Assembly: GCF_000024085.1 (NCBI RefSeq)
Contig: NC_013166.1
Location: forward strand, 434,001-498,000
Direction of reading: 5' to 3'
Length of the DNA stretch: 64,000 bases
Origin: Kangiella koreensis DSM 16069
Lineage (GTDB): Bacteria; Pseudomonadota; Gammaproteobacteria; Enterobacterales; Kangiellaceae
The notes beneath the pieces were generated by a model, which saw only the letters and a program-made list of their open reading frames with translations, was not told the DNA's origin and ran no database searches. The translations under genes were made by a program, and so were the position numbers. Below are positions 20,594 through 32,832 of the stretch, in pieces (position 1 is the first letter of the stretch; every line of letters starts with the position of its first letter).

Positions 20594-23500
20594 GTGAAAG
20601 ACTTATTAAATTTTATTAAGCAGCAGAACCAGTCCGAAGAGTTTGATGCGATCCGTATTGGCTTGGCATCACCGGACCAGATCCGCTCTTGGTCATTTGG
20701 CGAAGTAAAAAAGCCAGAGACAATTAACTATCGTACCTTTAAACCGGAACGTGACGGTTTATTTTGTGCCAAGATCTTTGGCCCAGTAAAAGATTACGAA
20801 TGTTTGTGTGGAAAATACAAGCGTCTAAAGCACCGCGGCATTATCTGTGAAAAATGTGGTGTAGAAGTCACGTTAACAAAGGTTCGTCGTGAGCGCATGG
20901 GTCATATTGACCTAGCTTGTCCTGTTGCCCATATCTGGTTCTTGAAGTCATTGCCAAGTCGTATTGGTATGTTGATGGATATGACGCTACGTGATATCGA
21001 GCGTATTCTTTACTTCGAAGCTTTCGTTGTTACAGAGCCAGGCATGACAACTTTGGAAGCGGGTCAGCTATTAAGCGAAGAAGGTTACTTGGACGCTTTA
21101 GAAGAGTTCGGTGATGATTTCGAAGCTAAGATGGGTGCTGAAGCGATCAGTGCACTGCTTGATCTGATTGACCTGAAAGAAGAAGCTCAGCGAATTCGTG
21201 AGGAAGAAATTCCTTCGACTAACTCTGAAACCAAATTAAAGAAGTTAAGCAAACGCTTAAAACTTCTAGAAGCATTCCTGGATTCAGGTAATGATCCTCA
21301 ATGGATGATCATGACTGTATTACCAGTACTTCCACCAGATTTGCGTCCACTTGTTCCTCTGGATGGTGGTCGTTTCGCAACATCTGATTTGAATGATTTA
21401 TATCGTCGAGTGATTAACCGTAACAACCGTTTACGTCGCTTGTTGGATCTTAATGCTCCAGACATTATAGTCCGCAACGAAAAGCGTATGTTACAAGAAT
21501 CAGTAGATGCTCTGTTAGATAACGGTCGTCGTGGCCGAGCCATCACAGGTTCTAACAAACGTCCATTGAAATCACTTGCTGACATGATCAAAGGTAAGCA
21601 AGGCCGTTTCCGTCAGAACCTGTTAGGTAAACGTGTAGATTACTCAGGCCGTTCTGTAATCGTTGTTGGACCAACATTGAAATTGCATCAATGTGGTCTG
21701 CCCAAGAAAATGGCACTTGAGCTGTTCAAACCATTTATTTACAGCAAGCTTGAGCTACGTGGTCTTGCAACAACCATTAAAGCTGCAAAGAAAATGGTTG
21801 AGCGCGAAGAACCAGTAGTTTGGGATATCCTGGAAGAAGTTATTCGTGAGCATCCGGTACTACTTAACCGTGCTCCAACACTTCACCGCTTAGGTATCCA
21901 GGCATTTGAACCTGTATTGGTTGAAGGTAAAGCAATTCAGCTACACCCTCTAGTCTGCGTGGCATACAACGCTGACTTTGATGGTGACCAAATGGCGGTA
22001 CACGTTCCATTGACGATTGAAGCCCAGCTTGAAGCTCGTGCTTTGATGATGTCGACCAACAATATTTTATCTCCAGCTAATGGTGAGCCAATTATCGTTC
22101 CTACGCAGGATGTTGTACTTGGTCTTTACTACTTAACGCGTGATCGTGTTAATGCCAAAGGCGAAGGTATGATCTTTGCTGATGCAGACGAAGTTCAGCG
22201 CGCATATGCTAATGGTATTGTAGACCTGCACGCGAAAGTTAAAGTTCGATTGCCAATGGTTGATATCGATGAAGAGGGTACTAAAACTGCTCGCATCGAA
22301 CTTGCCGAAACTACAGTGGGTCGTTCACTTTTATGGGGCATTGTTCCTGACGGTATTAGTTTCGAACTAGTCAACAAGGCAATGACCAAGAAAGCGATTT
22401 CTAAGTTGGTGAATACCTGTTATCGCGAGTGCGGCTTGAAAGCTACGGTGATCTTTGCTGACCAATTGATGTATACGGGCTTTAGCTATGCGACACGTTC
22501 AGGTGCTTCGGTTGGTATCGAAGACATGGCAATCCCAGATGCTAAAGCAGGGATCATTGAAGCAGCGGAAAAAGAAGTTGCCGAGATTCAAGAACAGTTT
22601 AACTCTGGTTTGGTAACTCAAGGCGAGCGCTACAACAAGGTTGTTGATATCTGGTCTCATACCAACGAGAAAGTTGCAAAAGCGATGATGGACTTCATCG
22701 GTACCGAAGAAGTTGTTGATAAAGAAGGCAATACAGTTCGTCAGCCATCTTTCAACTCTATCTTTATGATGGCCGACTCAGGTGCTCGTGGTAGTGCTGC
22801 CCAGATTCGTCAGCTAGCGGGTATGCGTGGTCTGATGGCTAAGCCGGATGGCTCGATTATTGAGATGCCGATTACGGCAAACTTCCGCGAAGGTCTGGAT
22901 GTATCTCAGTACTTTATTTCGACGCACGGTGCACGTAAAGGTTTGGCCGATACGGCATTGAAAACAGCTAACTCTGGTTATTTGACTCGTCGTTTGGTTG
23001 ATGTTGCGCAAGACATGGTTATCACTGAGCATGACTGTGGTACCGAAGAAGGTATCTATATGTCTCCGCTAATTGAAGGTGGTGATGTTGTTGAGCCATT
23101 GCGTGAACGTGTATTGGGTCGTGTTATTGCTGAGCATGTTTATGTTCCAGGCACGGACGATGTATTAGCAGAAGCTGGCACGCTACTTGACGAGAAGTGG
23201 GTGGAGATTCTAGAGCAAAACTCTGTAGACCAGGTTAAGGTTCGCTCTGTAATCACTTGTTCAACTCGTACCGGTGTTTGTGCCGCCTGTTATGGTCGTG
23301 ACTTGGCTCGTGGTCATATCATCAATCAAGGTGAAGCAGTTGGTGTAATTGCTGCTCAATCAATTGGTGAGCCAGGTACTCAGTTAACGATGCGTACGTT
23401 CCACATCGGTGGTGCGGCATCTCGTGCGTCTGCTGACAACAATGTACAAATTAAAAACGATGGCCAGATTCGTCTTAAAAACGCTAAGACAGTTGAGCGT

Positions 23501-24814
23501 CAAGATGGCAAGCTAGTGATCGTTTCGCGTTCAGCTGAATTGAACGTAATTGATGAATATGGTCGTGAGCGTGAGCGTTATAAAGTTCCTTACGGTTCTG
23601 TTCTTAGCACTAAAGAAGGTGAGAAAGCGAAAGGGGGCGACATCGTTGCCAACTGGGATCCGCACACTCACCCAATTATTGCTGAGCTAGACGGTAAAAT
23701 TGAGTTCGTTGATATGATTGAAGGCGTTAACATTGAACGCCAGACTGATGAACTTACTGGCTTGAGCTCAATCGTAATTACTGAAAACAAGCAGCGTAGT
23801 GGTAGTAAAAGTTCTGATGTTAAGCCTGCGATCAAATTGCTTGATAAGAAGGGCAAAGATCTTTATATCCCAGGTACGGAAATGCCAGCGGTATACTTCT
23901 TACCAACTAACGCTATCGTTAGCTTGGAAGATGGCTCTGAAGTAAATATTGGTGATGCAATTGCCCGTATTCCTCAAGAGAGTTCAAAAACAAAAGATAT
24001 TACCGGTGGTCTACCACGAGTGGCAGACTTGTTCGAAGCTCGCAAACCGAAAGAACCTGCTATTTTGGCAGAGATTTCAGGTACTGTGACCTTTGGTAAA
24101 GAAACAAAAGGTAAACGTCGCTTAGTTATAACTCCCCAAGACGGCGGCGATACCTATGAAGAGCTAATTCCTAAATGGCGTCAGCTCAACGTTTTCGAAG
24201 GTGAAAAAGTTGAGAAAGGTGAGGTGGTATCTGACGGTGCAGACAATCCACACGATATCTTACGTCTGAAAGGGATTACTGAACTTGCACGTTACATTGT
24301 CAACGAAGTGCAAGAAGTCTATCGTCTGCAAGGCGTAGGCATTAACGATAAGCACATCGAAGTGATTATTCGCCAGATGTTGCGTAAGTGTATTGTCACT
24401 GATGCAGGTGACTCACTACTTCTAAAAGGTGATCAGATGGAAGTAGTTAGAGTGCTTGAAGAAAATGACAAGCTTGTTGAAGCCGGTAAGGATCCAGTAC
24501 ACTTTGAACGTGTATTGATGGGTATTACAAAAGCTTCTTTGGCAACTGAGTCCTTTATTTCTGCAGCTTCCTTCCAGGAAACAACGCGGGTACTTACCGA
24601 AGCGGCTGTTAATGGTAAGACTGATGATTTGCGTGGCTTGAAAGAGAATGTCATCGTAGGTCGTCTGATTCCAGCAGGTACAGGTTTAACCTATCATGCG
24701 GAACGCCGTCGTAAACGCGCAGAGTCAGTGACTGAAGACTTAGGCCTAACAGCAGACGAAGTAGAACAGGCACTGTCTGATGAGCTCAGCTCAATTAATG
24801 AGGGTGAGGACTGA
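20594..24814 (+). CDS. rpoC: DNA-directed RNA polymerase subunit beta'
   Basis: The beta' subunit carries the catalytic magnesium site. The 1406-residue protein starts with GTG at 20594 after AGGAGAG. It shows the N-terminal zinc ribbon ([20 protein letters not shown], residues ~69-88), the active-site NADFDGDQM near 457-465, and the second zinc site with [13 protein letters not shown]. The bridge helix/trigger loop region and the C-terminal omega-contact region follow. It ends the rplJL-rpoBC unit; a hairpin lies 11 bp after the stop. Confidence 0.99.
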   Translation: MKDLLNFIKQQNQSEEFDAIRIGLASPDQIRSWSFGEVKKPETINYRTFKPERDGLFCAKIFGPVKDYECLCGKYKRLKHRGIICEKCGVEVTLTKVRRERMGHIDLACPVAHIWFLKSLPSRIGMLMDMTLRDIERILYFEAFVVTEPGMTTLEAGQLLSEEGYLDALEEFGDDFEAKMGAEAISALLDLIDLKEEAQRIREEEIPSTNSETKLKKLSKRLKLLEAFLDSGNDPQWMIMTVLPVLPPDLRPLVPLDGGRFATSDLNDLYRRVINRNNRLRRLLDLNAPDIIVRNEKRMLQESVDALLDNGRRGRAITGSNKRPLKSLADMIKGKQGRFRQNLLGKRVDYSGRSVIVVGPTLKLHQCGLPKKMALELFKPFIYSKLELRGLATTIKAAKKMVEREEPVVWDILEEVIREHPVLLNRAPTLHRLGIQAFEPVLVEGKAIQLHPLVCVAYNADFDGDQMAVHVPLTIEAQLEARALMMSTNNILSPANGEPIIVPTQDVVLGLYYLTRDRVNAKGEGMIFADADEVQRAYANGIVDLHAKVKVRLPMVDIDEEGTKTARIELAETTVGRSLLWGIVPDGISFELVNKAMTKKAISKLVNTCYRECGLKATVIFADQLMYTGFSYATRSGASVGIEDMAIPDAKAGIIEAAEKEVAEIQEQFNSGLVTQGERYNKVVDIWSHTNEKVAKAMMDFIGTEEVVDKEGNTVRQPSFNSIFMMADSGARGSAAQIRQLAGMRGLMAKPDGSIIEMPITANFREGLDVSQYFISTHGARKGLADTALKTANSGYLTRRLVDVAQDMVITEHDCGTEEGIYMSPLIEGGDVVEPLRERVLGRVIAEHVYVPGTDDVLAEAGTLLDEKWVEILEQNSVDQVKVRSVITCSTRTGVCAACYGRDLARGHIINQGEAVGVIAAQSIGEPGTQLTMRTFHIGGAASRASADNNVQIKNDGQIRLKNAKTVERQDGKLVIVSRSAELNVIDEYGRERERYKVPYGSVLSTKEGEKAKGGDIVANWDPHTHPIIAELDGKIEFVDMIEGVNIERQTDELTGLSSIVITENKQRSGSKSSDVKPAIKLLDKKGKDLYIPGTEMPAVYFLPTNAIVSLEDGSEVNIGDAIARIPQESSKTKDITGGLPRVADLFEARKPKEPAILAEISGTVTFGKETKGKRRLVITPQDGGDTYEELIPKWRQLNVFEGEKVEKGEVVSDGADNPHDILRLKGITELARYIVNEVQEVYRLQGVGINDKHIEVIIRQMLRKCIVTDAGDSLLLKGDQMEVVRVLEENDKLVEAGKDPVHFERVLMGITKASLATESFISAASFQETTRVLTEAAVNGKTDDLRGLKENVIVGRLIPAGTGLTYHAERRRKRAESVTEDLGLTADEVEQALSDELSSINEGED

Positions 24815-24825
24815 TCAAGAGATCT

Positions 24826-24855
24826 GCTTGGCTAATGATCAAACTTTAGCCAAGC
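24826..24855 (+). terminator. Hairpin after rpoC
   Basis: A perfect 10-bp stem (GCTTGGCTAA / TTAGCCAAGC) with a 10-nt loop is followed by TTGACTTT. The T content downstream is modest, so termination may be partial. It directly abuts the -35 box of the next promoter. Confidence 0.6.
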
Positions 24856-24884
24856 TTGACTTTAAATCATGACCTCTTTAGAAT
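24856..24884 (+). promoter_or_regulatory. Promoter of the str operon
   Basis: TTGACT at 24856-24861 and TAGAAT at 24879-24884 are spaced by 17 bp, with a GC-rich discriminator (AGCGCGCCC). Transcription would begin near 24892, about 55 nt before rpsL. Confidence 0.8.
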
Positions 24885-24946
24885 AGCGCGCCCTAGAGTT
24901 ATCGGCGCGCAAGTTTAGCGTGAACTAGATATAGAGATTTTATTAA

Positions 24947-25321
24947 ATGGCTACAATTAATCAGCTAGTAAGAAAACCTCGCACAAAGCAGGTAAAAAAG
25001 ACAAACGTTCCTGCATTGGAAGCTTGTCCGCAACGTCGTGGCGTTTGTACTCGTGTTTATACTACTACGCCAAAAAAGCCAAACTCGGCTTTGCGTAAAG
25101 TAGCGCGTGTACGCTTAACTAACGGTTATGAAGTTTCTTCATACATCGGTGGTGAAGGTCACAACCTACAAGAGCACAGCGTAGTACTTATCCGTGGCGG
25201 TCGTGTAAAAGATTTGCCAGGTGTACGTTATCACTGTGTTCGCGGTACGCTTGACCTTGCAGGTGTTAAAGATCGTAAGCAGGGCCGTTCTAAGTACGGT
25301 GCTAAGCGACCAAAAGGTTAA
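24947..25321 (+). CDS. rpsL: 30S ribosomal protein S12
   Basis: S12 lines the decoding centre and controls accuracy. The 124-residue protein carries the universal [12 protein letters not shown] segment; lysines 43 and 44 are unchanged, as is the loop [13 protein letters not shown], so the sequence is of the streptomycin-sensitive type. It is the first gene of the str operon. The gap to rpsG is unusually long (315 bp) and structured. Confidence 0.98.
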   Translation: MATINQLVRKPRTKQVKKTNVPALEACPQRRGVCTRVYTTTPKKPNSALRKVARVRLTNGYEVSSYIGGEGHNLQEHSVVLIRGGRVKDLPGVRYHCVRGTLDLAGVKDRKQGRSKYGAKRPKG

Positions 25322-25333
25322 TTTAATTCACGC

Positions 25334-25433
25334 AAAAGCCTTATTGCGGCGTTATTTAGAATTATTTTGCGGCTCATTGGTAAATCACCAAATCGCATTA
25401 AAATAATTCAAATGCCTGGCAATAAGACTTTTT
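25334..25433 (+). repeat. About 100-nt imperfect palindrome between rpsL and rpsG
   Basis: Outer arms AAAAGCCTTATTGC (25334-25347) and GCAATAAGACTTTTT (25419-25433) pair with one mismatch. Inner arms GAATTATTTT (25359-25368) and AAAATAATTC (25400-25409) pair perfectly. The tip TTGGT/ACCAA (25377-25381, 25387-25391) closes a 5-nt loop. The RNA would form one long stem-loop. It could regulate S7 translation, be a processing site, or be a mobile palindromic unit. The 3' U-run (CTTTTTC) could also allow partial termination. Confidence 0.75.
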
Positions 25434-25528
25434 CGAAGAATTAAAAGCTAGCTTGCTAAATTAAACGCTAGCAACTGGTCTTAATATCTTTGACATATTG
25501 AGACCATACAATTAGAGAATAGTCTAGT

Positions 25529-25548
25529 AGCTGACCGTCCGGTCGGCT
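25529..25548 (+). promoter_or_regulatory. Hairpin in the rpsG leader
   Basis: AGCTGACC pairs with GGTCGGCT (8 bp, one G-T pair) around a GTCC loop, about 90 nt before rpsG. In E. coli, S7 represses its own translation by binding the rpsL-rpsG spacer. This hairpin is a possible part of such a site, by position only. Confidence 0.4.
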
Positions 25549-25624
25549 ATTTCACTATGTGAGTAAGGCCAGATAAGAAACGTAACTGCTTATTCTGGAT
25601 TATCCTGAAGTTACACATGCATGA

Positions 25625-26110
<486 letters not shown>

Positions 26111-26125
26111 TCCAAGGAGTTTATT

Positions 26126-28225
26126 GTGGCACGTAAAACCCCTATTGAGAGATACCGTAATGTCGGTATCTGTGCTCACGTAGATGCGGGTAAAACTACT
26201 ACTACTGAGCGTATTCTTTTCTACACTGGTCTTTCGCATAAGATCGGTGAGGTGCATGATGGCGCTGCTACCATGGATTGGATGGAGCAGGAGCAAGAGC
26301 GTGGTATTACTATTACCTCTGCTGCTACTACAACCTTCTGGCGTGGTATGCAAGCTCAGTTCGACGAGCACCGTATTAACATTATCGACACCCCTGGACA
26401 CGTTGACTTTACCATTGAGGTAGAGCGTTCTTTACGTGTATTGGATGGTGCTGTCGTTGTATTGTGCGGTTCGTCAGGTGTTCAGCCTCAAACTGAAACA
26501 GTATGGCGTCAAGCAAATAAGTATGAAGTTCCACGTATGGTATTTGTTAATAAAATGGACCGTACTGGTGCTGACTACTTAAATGTTGTACAGCAATTGA
26601 AAGACCGATTGAATGCTAATCCTGTTCCAATGCAATTAACCATTGGTTCAGAAGATGATTTGACCGGTGTTGTCGATCTAGTAAAAATGAAAGCTATCAT
26701 CTGGAATGAAGAAGACATGGGAATGACTTTTGAATACCAGGATATTCCAGCGGATCTTCAGGATAAGTGTGAAGAGATGCGCATGGAAATGATAGAAGCG
26801 GCAGCTGAAGCTACTGAAGAATTGATGGAAAAATATTTGGAAGGCGGCGAGCTAACCGAAGAAGAAATCAAAATGGGTATTCGTAAGCGTACACTTGCTA
26901 ACGAAATTATCCCTGTTTTCGGTGGTTCCGCATTTAAGAACAAGGGTGTTCAAGCAGTATTAGACGCTATTGTTGAATACATGCCTTCGCCAAAAGAAGT
27001 TAAAGCGATTCAAGGTACTGTTGACGATGAAGGCGAGGAATTTGAAATTCGTGAAGCTGATGACAGCGCACCATTTTCAGCCCTGGCGTTCAAAATTGCC
27101 ACTGACCCATTTGTTGGTACTTTAACCTTCTTCCGTGTTTATTCTGGTGTTATTAATTCTGGTGACAGCATTTACAACTCAGTTAAGCAGAAGAAAGAGC
27201 GTATTGGTCGTATCGTTCAGATGCATGCTAATAGCCGTGAGGAAATCAAAGAAGTCCGCGCAGGCGATATTGCTGCTGGTGTTGGCTTTAAAGATGTTAC
27301 AACAGGTGACACCTTGTGTGATCTTGACCATAAGATCATCCTGGAGCGTATGGAATTCCCTGAGCCGGTAATTTCGGTAGCAGTTGAACCTAAAACCAAA
27401 GCTGACCAAGAGAAAATGGGTATTGCTTTAGGTAAGTTGGCGCAAGAAGATCCATCTTTCCGCGTGCGTACTGATGAAGAATCAGGCCAAACCATTATTT
27501 CTGGTATGGGTGAGCTTCACTTGGATATTCTCGTTGATCGTATGAAGCGTGAGTTTAAGGTTGAAGCTAATATTGGTGCTCCTCAGGTTGCTTACCGTGA
27601 GTCGATTCGCAATACCGTTGAAGTCGAAGGCAAATTCGTACGTCAATCAGGTGGTCGCGGTCAATACGGTCACGTTTGGGTTAAACTTGAGCCGCAAGAA
27701 GTTGGCACAGGCTTTGTATTTGAAAATGCTATCGTCGGTGGTGTTGTTCCAAAAGAATACATCGGTGCAGTTGCTAAGGGTATTGAAGAGCAGCTAGAAA
27801 ACGGTATTCTAGCGGGCTACCCTGTGTTAGACGTTAAAGCGACTCTTTATGATGGTTCTTACCATGATGTCGACTCGAATGAAATGGCGTTTAAGATTGC
27901 TGGTAGCTTGGCTGTTAAAAACGCAGCGAAAACTGCTAATCCAGCATTATTAGAGCCTATGATGAAGGTTGAAGTTGTAACACCTGAAGAGTACATGGGC
28001 GATGTTATGGGTGACCTTAACCGTCGTCGTGGTCTTGTGAAAGGTATGGGCGAAAATGCCTCCGGCAAAGTAATTGATGCTGAAGTACCGCTTTCAGAAA
28101 TGTTTGGTTATGCTACTGACGTGCGCAGTTTGTCGCAAGGTCGTGCTAGCTTTACCATGGAGTTCGCGCATTATGCAGAAGCTCCGAATAACATTGCTGA
28201 AGCGATTATGAGCAAGAATTCTTAA
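26126..28225 (+). CDS. fusA: Elongation factor G
   Basis: EF-G drives ribosomal translocation and, with RRF, ribosome recycling. The 699-residue protein starts with GTG at 26126, 6 nt after AAGGAG. G-domain motifs are [22 protein letters not shown] and NKMD. Domains II-V follow, including GRGQYGHVW in domain IV. Only one fusA lies in the window; its str-operon position argues that it is the housekeeping copy. Confidence 0.98.
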   Translation: MARKTPIERYRNVGICAHVDAGKTTTTERILFYTGLSHKIGEVHDGAATMDWMEQEQERGITITSAATTTFWRGMQAQFDEHRINIIDTPGHVDFTIEVERSLRVLDGAVVVLCGSSGVQPQTETVWRQANKYEVPRMVFVNKMDRTGADYLNVVQQLKDRLNANPVPMQLTIGSEDDLTGVVDLVKMKAIIWNEEDMGMTFEYQDIPADLQDKCEEMRMEMIEAAAEATEELMEKYLEGGELTEEEIKMGIRKRTLANEIIPVFGGSAFKNKGVQAVLDAIVEYMPSPKEVKAIQGTVDDEGEEFEIREADDSAPFSALAFKIATDPFVGTLTFFRVYSGVINSGDSIYNSVKQKKERIGRIVQMHANSREEIKEVRAGDIAAGVGFKDVTTGDTLCDLDHKIILERMEFPEPVISVAVEPKTKADQEKMGIALGKLAQEDPSFRVRTDEESGQTIISGMGELHLDILVDRMKREFKVEANIGAPQVAYRESIRNTVEVEGKFVRQSGGRGQYGHVWVKLEPQEVGTGFVFENAIVGGVVPKEYIGAVAKGIEEQLENGILAGYPVLDVKATLYDGSYHDVDSNEMAFKIAGSLAVKNAAKTANPALLEPMMKVEVVTPEEYMGDVMGDLNRRRGLVKGMGENASGKVIDAEVPLSEMFGYATDVRSLSQGRASFTMEFAHYAEAPNNIAEAIMSKNS

Positions 28226-28273
28226 TTTTATTATTGAAACATTAGTTCCAAACTTTAATTAGAGGAATTGAAA

Positions 28274-29464
28274 ATGGCTAAAGAAAAATTTGAACGTAAC
28301 AAACCGCACGTAAACGTCGGCACTATTGGCCACGTTGACCACGGTAAAACGACCCTAACTGCAGCAATCTGTACTGTATTGGCAAAAGTATACGGCGGTG
28401 CCGCTCGAGCTTTCGCAGATATCGATAACGCTCCAGAAGAAAAAGAGCGTGGTATCACGATTTCAACCTCACACGTTGAATACGAAACTCCAGCCCGTCA
28501 CTATGCACACGTAGACTGCCCAGGCCACGCTGACTATGTTAAAAACATGATCACCGGTGCTGCACAGATGGACGGCGCGATTTTGGTAGTATCGGCTGCA
28601 GACGGCCCAATGCCACAGACACGTGAGCACATCTTGTTATCACGTCAGGTAGGTGTACCTAAGATCATCGTATTCTTGAACAAATGCGACATGGTCGACG
28701 ACGAAGAGTTGTTAGAGCTTGTCGAGATGGAAGTTCGTGAATTGCTAGACCAATACGAATTCCCAGGCGACGACACGCCAATCATCCGTGGTTCAGCGTT
28801 GAAAGCGTTGGAAGGTGACGAAGGCCCATTAGGTCAAGAAGCTATCGTAGCATTAGGCGAAGCACTAGACACTTACATCCCAGAGCCAGAGCGTGCGATT
28901 GACAAGCCATTCTTGTTGCCAATCGAGGACGTCTTCTCAATCTCAGGTCGTGGTACGGTAGTAACCGGCCGTGTTGAGAGCGGTGTGGTCAAAGTGGGTG
29001 AAGAGATCGAAATCGTTGGTATCAAAGATACAACGAAGACTACGGTAACTGGTGTAGAGATGTTCCGTAAATTGCTTGACCAAGGTGAAGCAGGCGACAA
29101 CGTAGGTGTACTACTACGTGGTACTAAGCGTGATGAAGTTGAGCGTGGTCAGGTATTGGCACACGTTGGCACTATCAACCCGCATACTCGTTTCGAAGCT
29201 GAAGTGTATGTTCTATCAAAAGAAGAAGGTGGTCGTCATACTCCATTCTTCAAAGGCTACCGTCCACAGTTCTACTTCCGTACGACTGACGTAACGGGTG
29301 CTTGTGAACTACCAGAAGGCGTAGAGATGGTTATGCCAGGTGATAACATCAAAATGAACGTAGAGTTGATCGCTCCGATTGCGATGGACGAAGGTTTGCG
29401 CTTTGCGATCCGTGAAGGCGGTCGTACAGTAGGCGCTGGTGTTGTTGCTAAAATTCTTGAATAA
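28274..29464 (+). CDS. tufA: Elongation factor Tu (second copy, str operon)
   Basis: The 396-residue protein is identical to the product at 11477. I prefer the ATG at 28274, 8 nt after GAGG, over the in-frame TTG at 28268. Against the first copy I can find only three base differences (28324, 28927, 28933), all silent, across 1191 bp, while the flanks are unrelated. The homology stops at the stop codon. As the last gene of rpsL-rpsG-fusA-tuf it corresponds to tufA and is closed by a strong terminator. Confidence 0.97.
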   Translation: MAKEKFERNKPHVNVGTIGHVDHGKTTLTAAICTVLAKVYGGAARAFADIDNAPEEKERGITISTSHVEYETPARHYAHVDCPGHADYVKNMITGAAQMDGAILVVSAADGPMPQTREHILLSRQVGVPKIIVFLNKCDMVDDEELLELVEMEVRELLDQYEFPGDDTPIIRGSALKALEGDEGPLGQEAIVALGEALDTYIPEPERAIDKPFLLPIEDVFSISGRGTVVTGRVESGVVKVGEEIEIVGIKDTTKTTVTGVEMFRKLLDQGEAGDNVGVLLRGTKRDEVERGQVLAHVGTINPHTRFEAEVYVLSKEEGGRHTPFFKGYRPQFYFRTTDVTGACELPEGVEMVMPGDNIKMNVELIAPIAMDEGLRFAIREGGRTVGAGVVAKILE

Positions 29465-29482
29465 TTGATAGCAGCTGTTTAA

Positions 29483-29508
29483 GAGCGAGTCTTCGGACTC
29501 GCTTTTTT
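29483..29508 (+). terminator. Terminator of the str operon
   Basis: AGCGAGTC / GACTCGCT with a stable TTCG tetraloop is followed by TTTTTT. It begins about 20 bp after the tuf stop codon. Confidence 0.93.
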
Positions 29509-29543
29509 ATTAAGTTCTTTTTGCGACTTATTTGCCAAAAGGC

Positions 29544-29572
29544 TTGTTATAAGCGACCTTTTGCAATATAAT
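29544..29572 (+). promoter_or_regulatory. Promoter of the S10 operon
   Basis: TTGTTA at 29544-29549 and a perfect TATAAT at 29567-29572 are 17 bp apart and followed by a GCGCGTCCC discriminator. The transcript would have a leader of about 190 nt before rpsJ. Confidence 0.82.
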
Positions 29573-29628
29573 GCGCGTCCCTTAGTAGGCGTAACGGCCA
29601 CTATTAGGGTTGTTCTTGCGAAGCAATC

Positions 29629-29738
29629 TCAGACTTTTTAGAAAGTAAGTTATTGATTTTGCTAACAACGGGCTCGATTGGAGTCTGATATAGTTTGGTA
29701 ACCGCACCCCTCGTTGTAGCAGGGTGGAGCGGTTTTTT
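29629..29738 (+). promoter_or_regulatory. S10-operon leader with attenuator hairpin
   Basis: An outer pairing, TCAGACT (29629-29635) with AGTCTGA (29682-29688), precedes a strong hairpin. In that hairpin TAACCGCACCC (29699-29709) pairs with GGGTGGAGCGGTT, followed by TTTTTT (29733-29738). In E. coli, L4 binds the S10 leader and causes termination at an equivalent U-rich hairpin. The layout here (promoter, stems, U-rich hairpin, rpsJ) fits that model; L4 dependence is inferred. Confidence 0.7.
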
Positions 29739-29772
29739 ATGTTCTTTAATTTTTAAAGTGGAGTTCTTTGCA

Positions 29773-30084
29773 ATGGCAAAGCAACGTATTCGAATCAGAT
29801 TGAAAGCGTTTGATCACAAGTTGATTGACCAATCGACTTCAGAGATCGTAAATACCGCTAAACGTACAGGTGCTCAGGTAAAAGGTCCTATCCCTTTACC
29901 AACTCGTAAAGAGCGTTTCACCATCCTGGTTTCTCCGCACGTAAATAAAGATGCGCGTGATCAGTATGAAATTCGTACGCATAAGCGTTTGGTGGACATC
30001 ATCGAGCCAACGGAAAAAACAGTTGATGCTTTGATGAAGTTGGATTTGGCTGCTGGTGTTGATGTTCAAATTAGCCTTTCTTAA
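29773..30084 (+). CDS. rpsJ: 30S ribosomal protein S10
   Basis: S10 belongs to the 30S head and also works as NusE in antitermination with NusB. It has 103 residues from the ATG at 29773 ([19 protein letters not shown]). A frame extension back to 29695 runs through the attenuator and is not used. The conserved loop [13 protein letters not shown] is present. It is the first gene of the S10 operon. NusB, its partner, is encoded in this window at 52453. Confidence 0.98.
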   Translation: MAKQRIRIRLKAFDHKLIDQSTSEIVNTAKRTGAQVKGPIPLPTRKERFTILVSPHVNKDARDQYEIRTHKRLVDIIEPTEKTVDALMKLDLAAGVDVQISLS

Positions 30085-30135
30085 GGCAACACTAGAAGCA
30101 AGGTAGATAACCATTTCGGTTGAGGTTTATAAAAC

Positions 30136-30768
30136 ATGGCTATCGGAATAGTAGGTATAAAACGAGGAATGACTCGTGTCTTCACTGAAGACGGCGTGTC
30201 TATCCCGGTTACCGTAGTAGAAGCCGATCCAAACCGCATCGCGCAGTTGAAAACAACTGACGTTGACGGTTATGAAGCGGTCCAGATTACTACAGGAAGC
30301 CGTAAGGCAAACCGCATCAGTAAGGCGGAAGCTGGACATTATAAGAAAGCTGGCGTTGAAGCAGGTCGTAGTTTATGGGAGTTCCGCGTGAATTCTTTGG
30401 ACGGCTTTGAAGTTGGTGGCGTAGTTAAAGTTGATATCTTTGAAGCGGGTCAGAAAGTTGACGTAACAGGTACCTCTAAAGGTAAAGGTTACGCTGGCGT
30501 AATTAAACGCTGGAACTTCCGCGGTCAAGATTCTACCCACGGTAACTCTTTGTCTCACCGTGCTCCAGGTTCTATTGGTCAAAACCAAACTCCTGGTCGC
30601 GTATTTAAAGGCAAGAAGATGTCAGGTCATATGGGTGCTGAGCGTGTAACGGTACAAACTCTTGAAGTTGTACGTGTTGATGCTGAGCGCAATTTGTTGT
30701 TAATCAAAGGTGCCGTCCCAGGCGCTACCGGTGGTGACGTTATCGTACGTCCTGCTGAGAAAGCCTAG
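30136..30768 (+). CDS. rplC: 50S ribosomal protein L3
   Basis: L3 is an early 50S assembly protein whose long loop reaches the peptidyl transferase centre. The 210-residue protein starts [16 protein letters not shown] and contains the glutamine-methylation-type segment [18 protein letters not shown], which PrmB modifies in E. coli. It is separated from rpsJ by 51 bp. Confidence 0.98.
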   Translation: MAIGIVGIKRGMTRVFTEDGVSIPVTVVEADPNRIAQLKTTDVDGYEAVQITTGSRKANRISKAEAGHYKKAGVEAGRSLWEFRVNSLDGFEVGGVVKVDIFEAGQKVDVTGTSKGKGYAGVIKRWNFRGQDSTHGNSLSHRAPGSIGQNQTPGRVFKGKKMSGHMGAERVTVQTLEVVRVDAERNLLLIKGAVPGATGGDVIVRPAEKA

Positions 30769-30785
30769 GCCAAGAGGAGTTGACT

Positions 30786-31388
30786 ATGGAACTTAGTTTA
30801 ACATCTGGCGGCGCAATCAAGGTTTCTGAAGTGGCTTTTGGTCGTGAGTTTAACGAATCATTAGTTCACCAGGTGGTCGTTGCTTATTTAGCGGCTGCTC
30901 GTGCCGGTACTCGTGCACAAAAGAACCGTAGCGCTGTTAGTGGTGGTGGTAAGAAGCCATGGCGTCAAAAAGGTACAGGTCGTGCCCGTGCTGGTACAAT
31001 CCGTAGCCCATTATGGCGTAAAGGTGGTGTTACTTTTGCCGCGCAACCACAAGACTACACGCAAAAAGTTAACCGCAAAATGTATCGCGGTGCTATCCAA
31101 AGCATTCTTTCTGAGTTGGTTCGTCAAGAGCGTTTAATCGTTGTTGAAGACTTCTCGGTTTCAGCGCCAAAAACTAAAGAGTTAGCGGCTAAGCTGAAAG
31201 AATTGGATGTTAAAGAAGCATTAATCGTAACAGATTCTGTTGATGAGAATTTGTTCTTAGCTTCTCGCAACTTGTACAAAGTTGACGTGCGCGATGTGAA
31301 CGCACTTGACCCTGTCAGCCTAATCGGTTTTGACAAGGTGATCATGACGGTTCCTGCGATTAAGAAAGTAGAGGAGATGTTAGGATGA
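30786..31388 (+). CDS. rplD: 50S ribosomal protein L4
   Basis: L4 lines the exit tunnel and in E. coli represses the S10 operon. The 200-residue protein starts at the ATG at 30786, which GAGGAG precedes by 6 nt; the TTG at 30780 is too close to that site. The tunnel loop [19 protein letters not shown] is intact, with no change suggesting macrolide resistance. The stop overlaps the rplW start by 4 bp. Confidence 0.97.
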   Translation: MELSLTSGGAIKVSEVAFGREFNESLVHQVVVAYLAAARAGTRAQKNRSAVSGGGKKPWRQKGTGRARAGTIRSPLWRKGGVTFAAQPQDYTQKVNRKMYRGAIQSILSELVRQERLIVVEDFSVSAPKTKELAAKLKELDVKEALIVTDSVDENLFLASRNLYKVDVRDVNALDPVSLIGFDKVIMTVPAIKKVEEMLG

Positions 31389-31681
31389 ACCAAGAGCGTA
31401 TCTTAAAAGTTCTTCTGGCCCCTCACGTTTCAGAGAAAGCGACGATTTTGGCTGAGCGCGATGGTCAGTTTGTATTTAAAGTGGCCAAAGATGCTAACAA
31501 GCGTGAAATTAAGAAAGCCGTTGAAACCTTGTTTGAGGTTGAAGTGGAATCTGTTCGCACTTTGAACATGAAAGGTAAGCGTAAGCGTTTTGGTCTTGTA
31601 GAAGGCCGTCGTCCGAATTGGAAGAAAGCTTATGTATCATTGAAGCCTGGTCAAGACCTTGACTTTGCAGGCGGCGAGTAA
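31385..31681 (+). CDS. rplW: 50S ribosomal protein L23
   Basis: L23 sits at the tunnel exit and docks trigger factor and SRP. The 98-residue protein has the N-terminal [11 protein letters not shown] segment and the loop region with KRKRFG. Its ATG overlaps the rplD stop (ATGA), which indicates translational coupling. rplB follows 15 bp later. Confidence 0.97.
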   Translation: MNQERILKVLLAPHVSEKATILAERDGQFVFKVAKDANKREIKKAVETLFEVEVESVRTLNMKGKRKRFGLVEGRRPNWKKAYVSLKPGQDLDFAGGE

Positions 31682-31696
31682 GAAGGAGACAAGTAA

Positions 31697-32524
31697 ATGG
31701 CAATTGTAAAAGCTAAACCAACTTCTCCTGGACGCCGCTTTGTAATCAAAGTGGTCAATCCAGACTTGCATAAGGGTAAACCTGAAGCAAGTTTGCTTGA
31801 GAAGAAATCTAAAAATGGTGGTCGTAATAACAATGGTCGCATTACAGTGCGTCACGTTGGCGGTGGTCATAAGCAACATTACCGTGTTATCGACTTCAAA
31901 CGTAATAAAGATGGTATCCCAGCGAAAGTTGAACGTCTTGAGTATGATCCAAACCGTAGTGCACACATTGCTTTGGTTTGTTACTCAGATGGTGAGCGTC
32001 GTTACATTATCGCTCCTAAAGGTTTAAAAGCTGGTGACCCTATCATTTCTGGCGATGCAGCACCTATTAAAACGGGTAACACATTGCCAATGCGTAACAT
32101 TCCGGTTGGTTCTGTTGTTCACAACATTGAACTTAAACCTGGTAAAGGTGCGCAAATGGCTCGTAGCGCAGGTGCTTACGCCCAAATCGTTGCACGTGAT
32201 AGTGCATACGTAACTCTACGTTTGCGTTCGGGCGAAATGCGTAAAGTGCTTTCAGAATGTCGCGCCACTATTGGTGAGGTTGGCAACTCTGAGCATATGT
32301 TACGTAGCCTGGGTAAAGCGGGTGCTAAACGCTGGCGCGGTGTTCGCCCGACAGTTCGAGGCGTCGCTATGAACCCGGTAGACCACCCACATGGTGGTGG
32401 TGAAGGTCGTACTTCTGGTGGTCGTCATCCTGTGTCTCCATGGGGTGTTCCAACCAAAGGTAAGAAAACCCGTAGTAATAAGCGCACTGACAAGCTAATT
32501 GTCCGTCGCCGTAACAAACGATAG
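31697..32524 (+). CDS. rplB: 50S ribosomal protein L2
   Basis: L2 is needed for subunit joining and peptidyl transfer. The 275-residue protein begins [19 protein letters not shown] and carries the family signature [20 protein letters not shown], which includes the conserved histidine near residue 230, and a basic C-terminal tail. AAGGAGA precedes the start. Confidence 0.98.
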   Translation: MAIVKAKPTSPGRRFVIKVVNPDLHKGKPEASLLEKKSKNGGRNNNGRITVRHVGGGHKQHYRVIDFKRNKDGIPAKVERLEYDPNRSAHIALVCYSDGERRYIIAPKGLKAGDPIISGDAAPIKTGNTLPMRNIPVGSVVHNIELKPGKGAQMARSAGAYAQIVARDSAYVTLRLRSGEMRKVLSECRATIGEVGNSEHMLRSLGKAGAKRWRGVRPTVRGVAMNPVDHPHGGGEGRTSGGRHPVSPWGVPTKGKKTRSNKRTDKLIVRRRNKR

Positions 32525-32535
32525 AGGATAGCACT

Positions 32536-32817
32536 GTGGCACGTTCGTTAAAGAAAGGCCCATTCATCGACCTTCATTTATTGAAGAAGGTTGAAGAAGC
32601 TGCGGCCTCTGGTAACAAGAAACCGATTAAAACGTGGTCTCGTCGTTCAACCGTATTCCCTGAAATGGTTGGTTTGACGATTGCCGTTCACAATGGTCGT
32701 CAGCACGTACCTGTTTTCGTAAACGAAGACATGGTAGGTCATAAGTTAGGCGAGTTTGTATTGACTCGTACTTACCATGGCCATGATGTTGACAAGAAAG
32801 CCAAGAAGAAGAAGTAA
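32536..32817 (+). CDS. rpsS: 30S ribosomal protein S19
   Basis: S19 forms a complex with S13 in the 30S head near the A-site tRNA. The 93-residue protein starts with GTG at 32536 ([18 protein letters not shown]) after AGAGGATAG. It includes the conserved [17 protein letters not shown] segment. It is 11 bp downstream of rplB. Confidence 0.97.
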   Translation: MARSLKKGPFIDLHLLKKVEEAAASGNKKPIKTWSRRSTVFPEMVGLTIAVHNGRQHVPVFVNEDMVGHKLGEFVLTRTYHGHDVDKKAKKKK

Positions 32818-32832
32818 GGCGAGGAGTGAAAG

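Noticed and set aside
29695..29772. N-terminal extension of rpsJ
   Set aside because: It would translate through the attenuator hairpin, and the family starts at MAKQRIRI.
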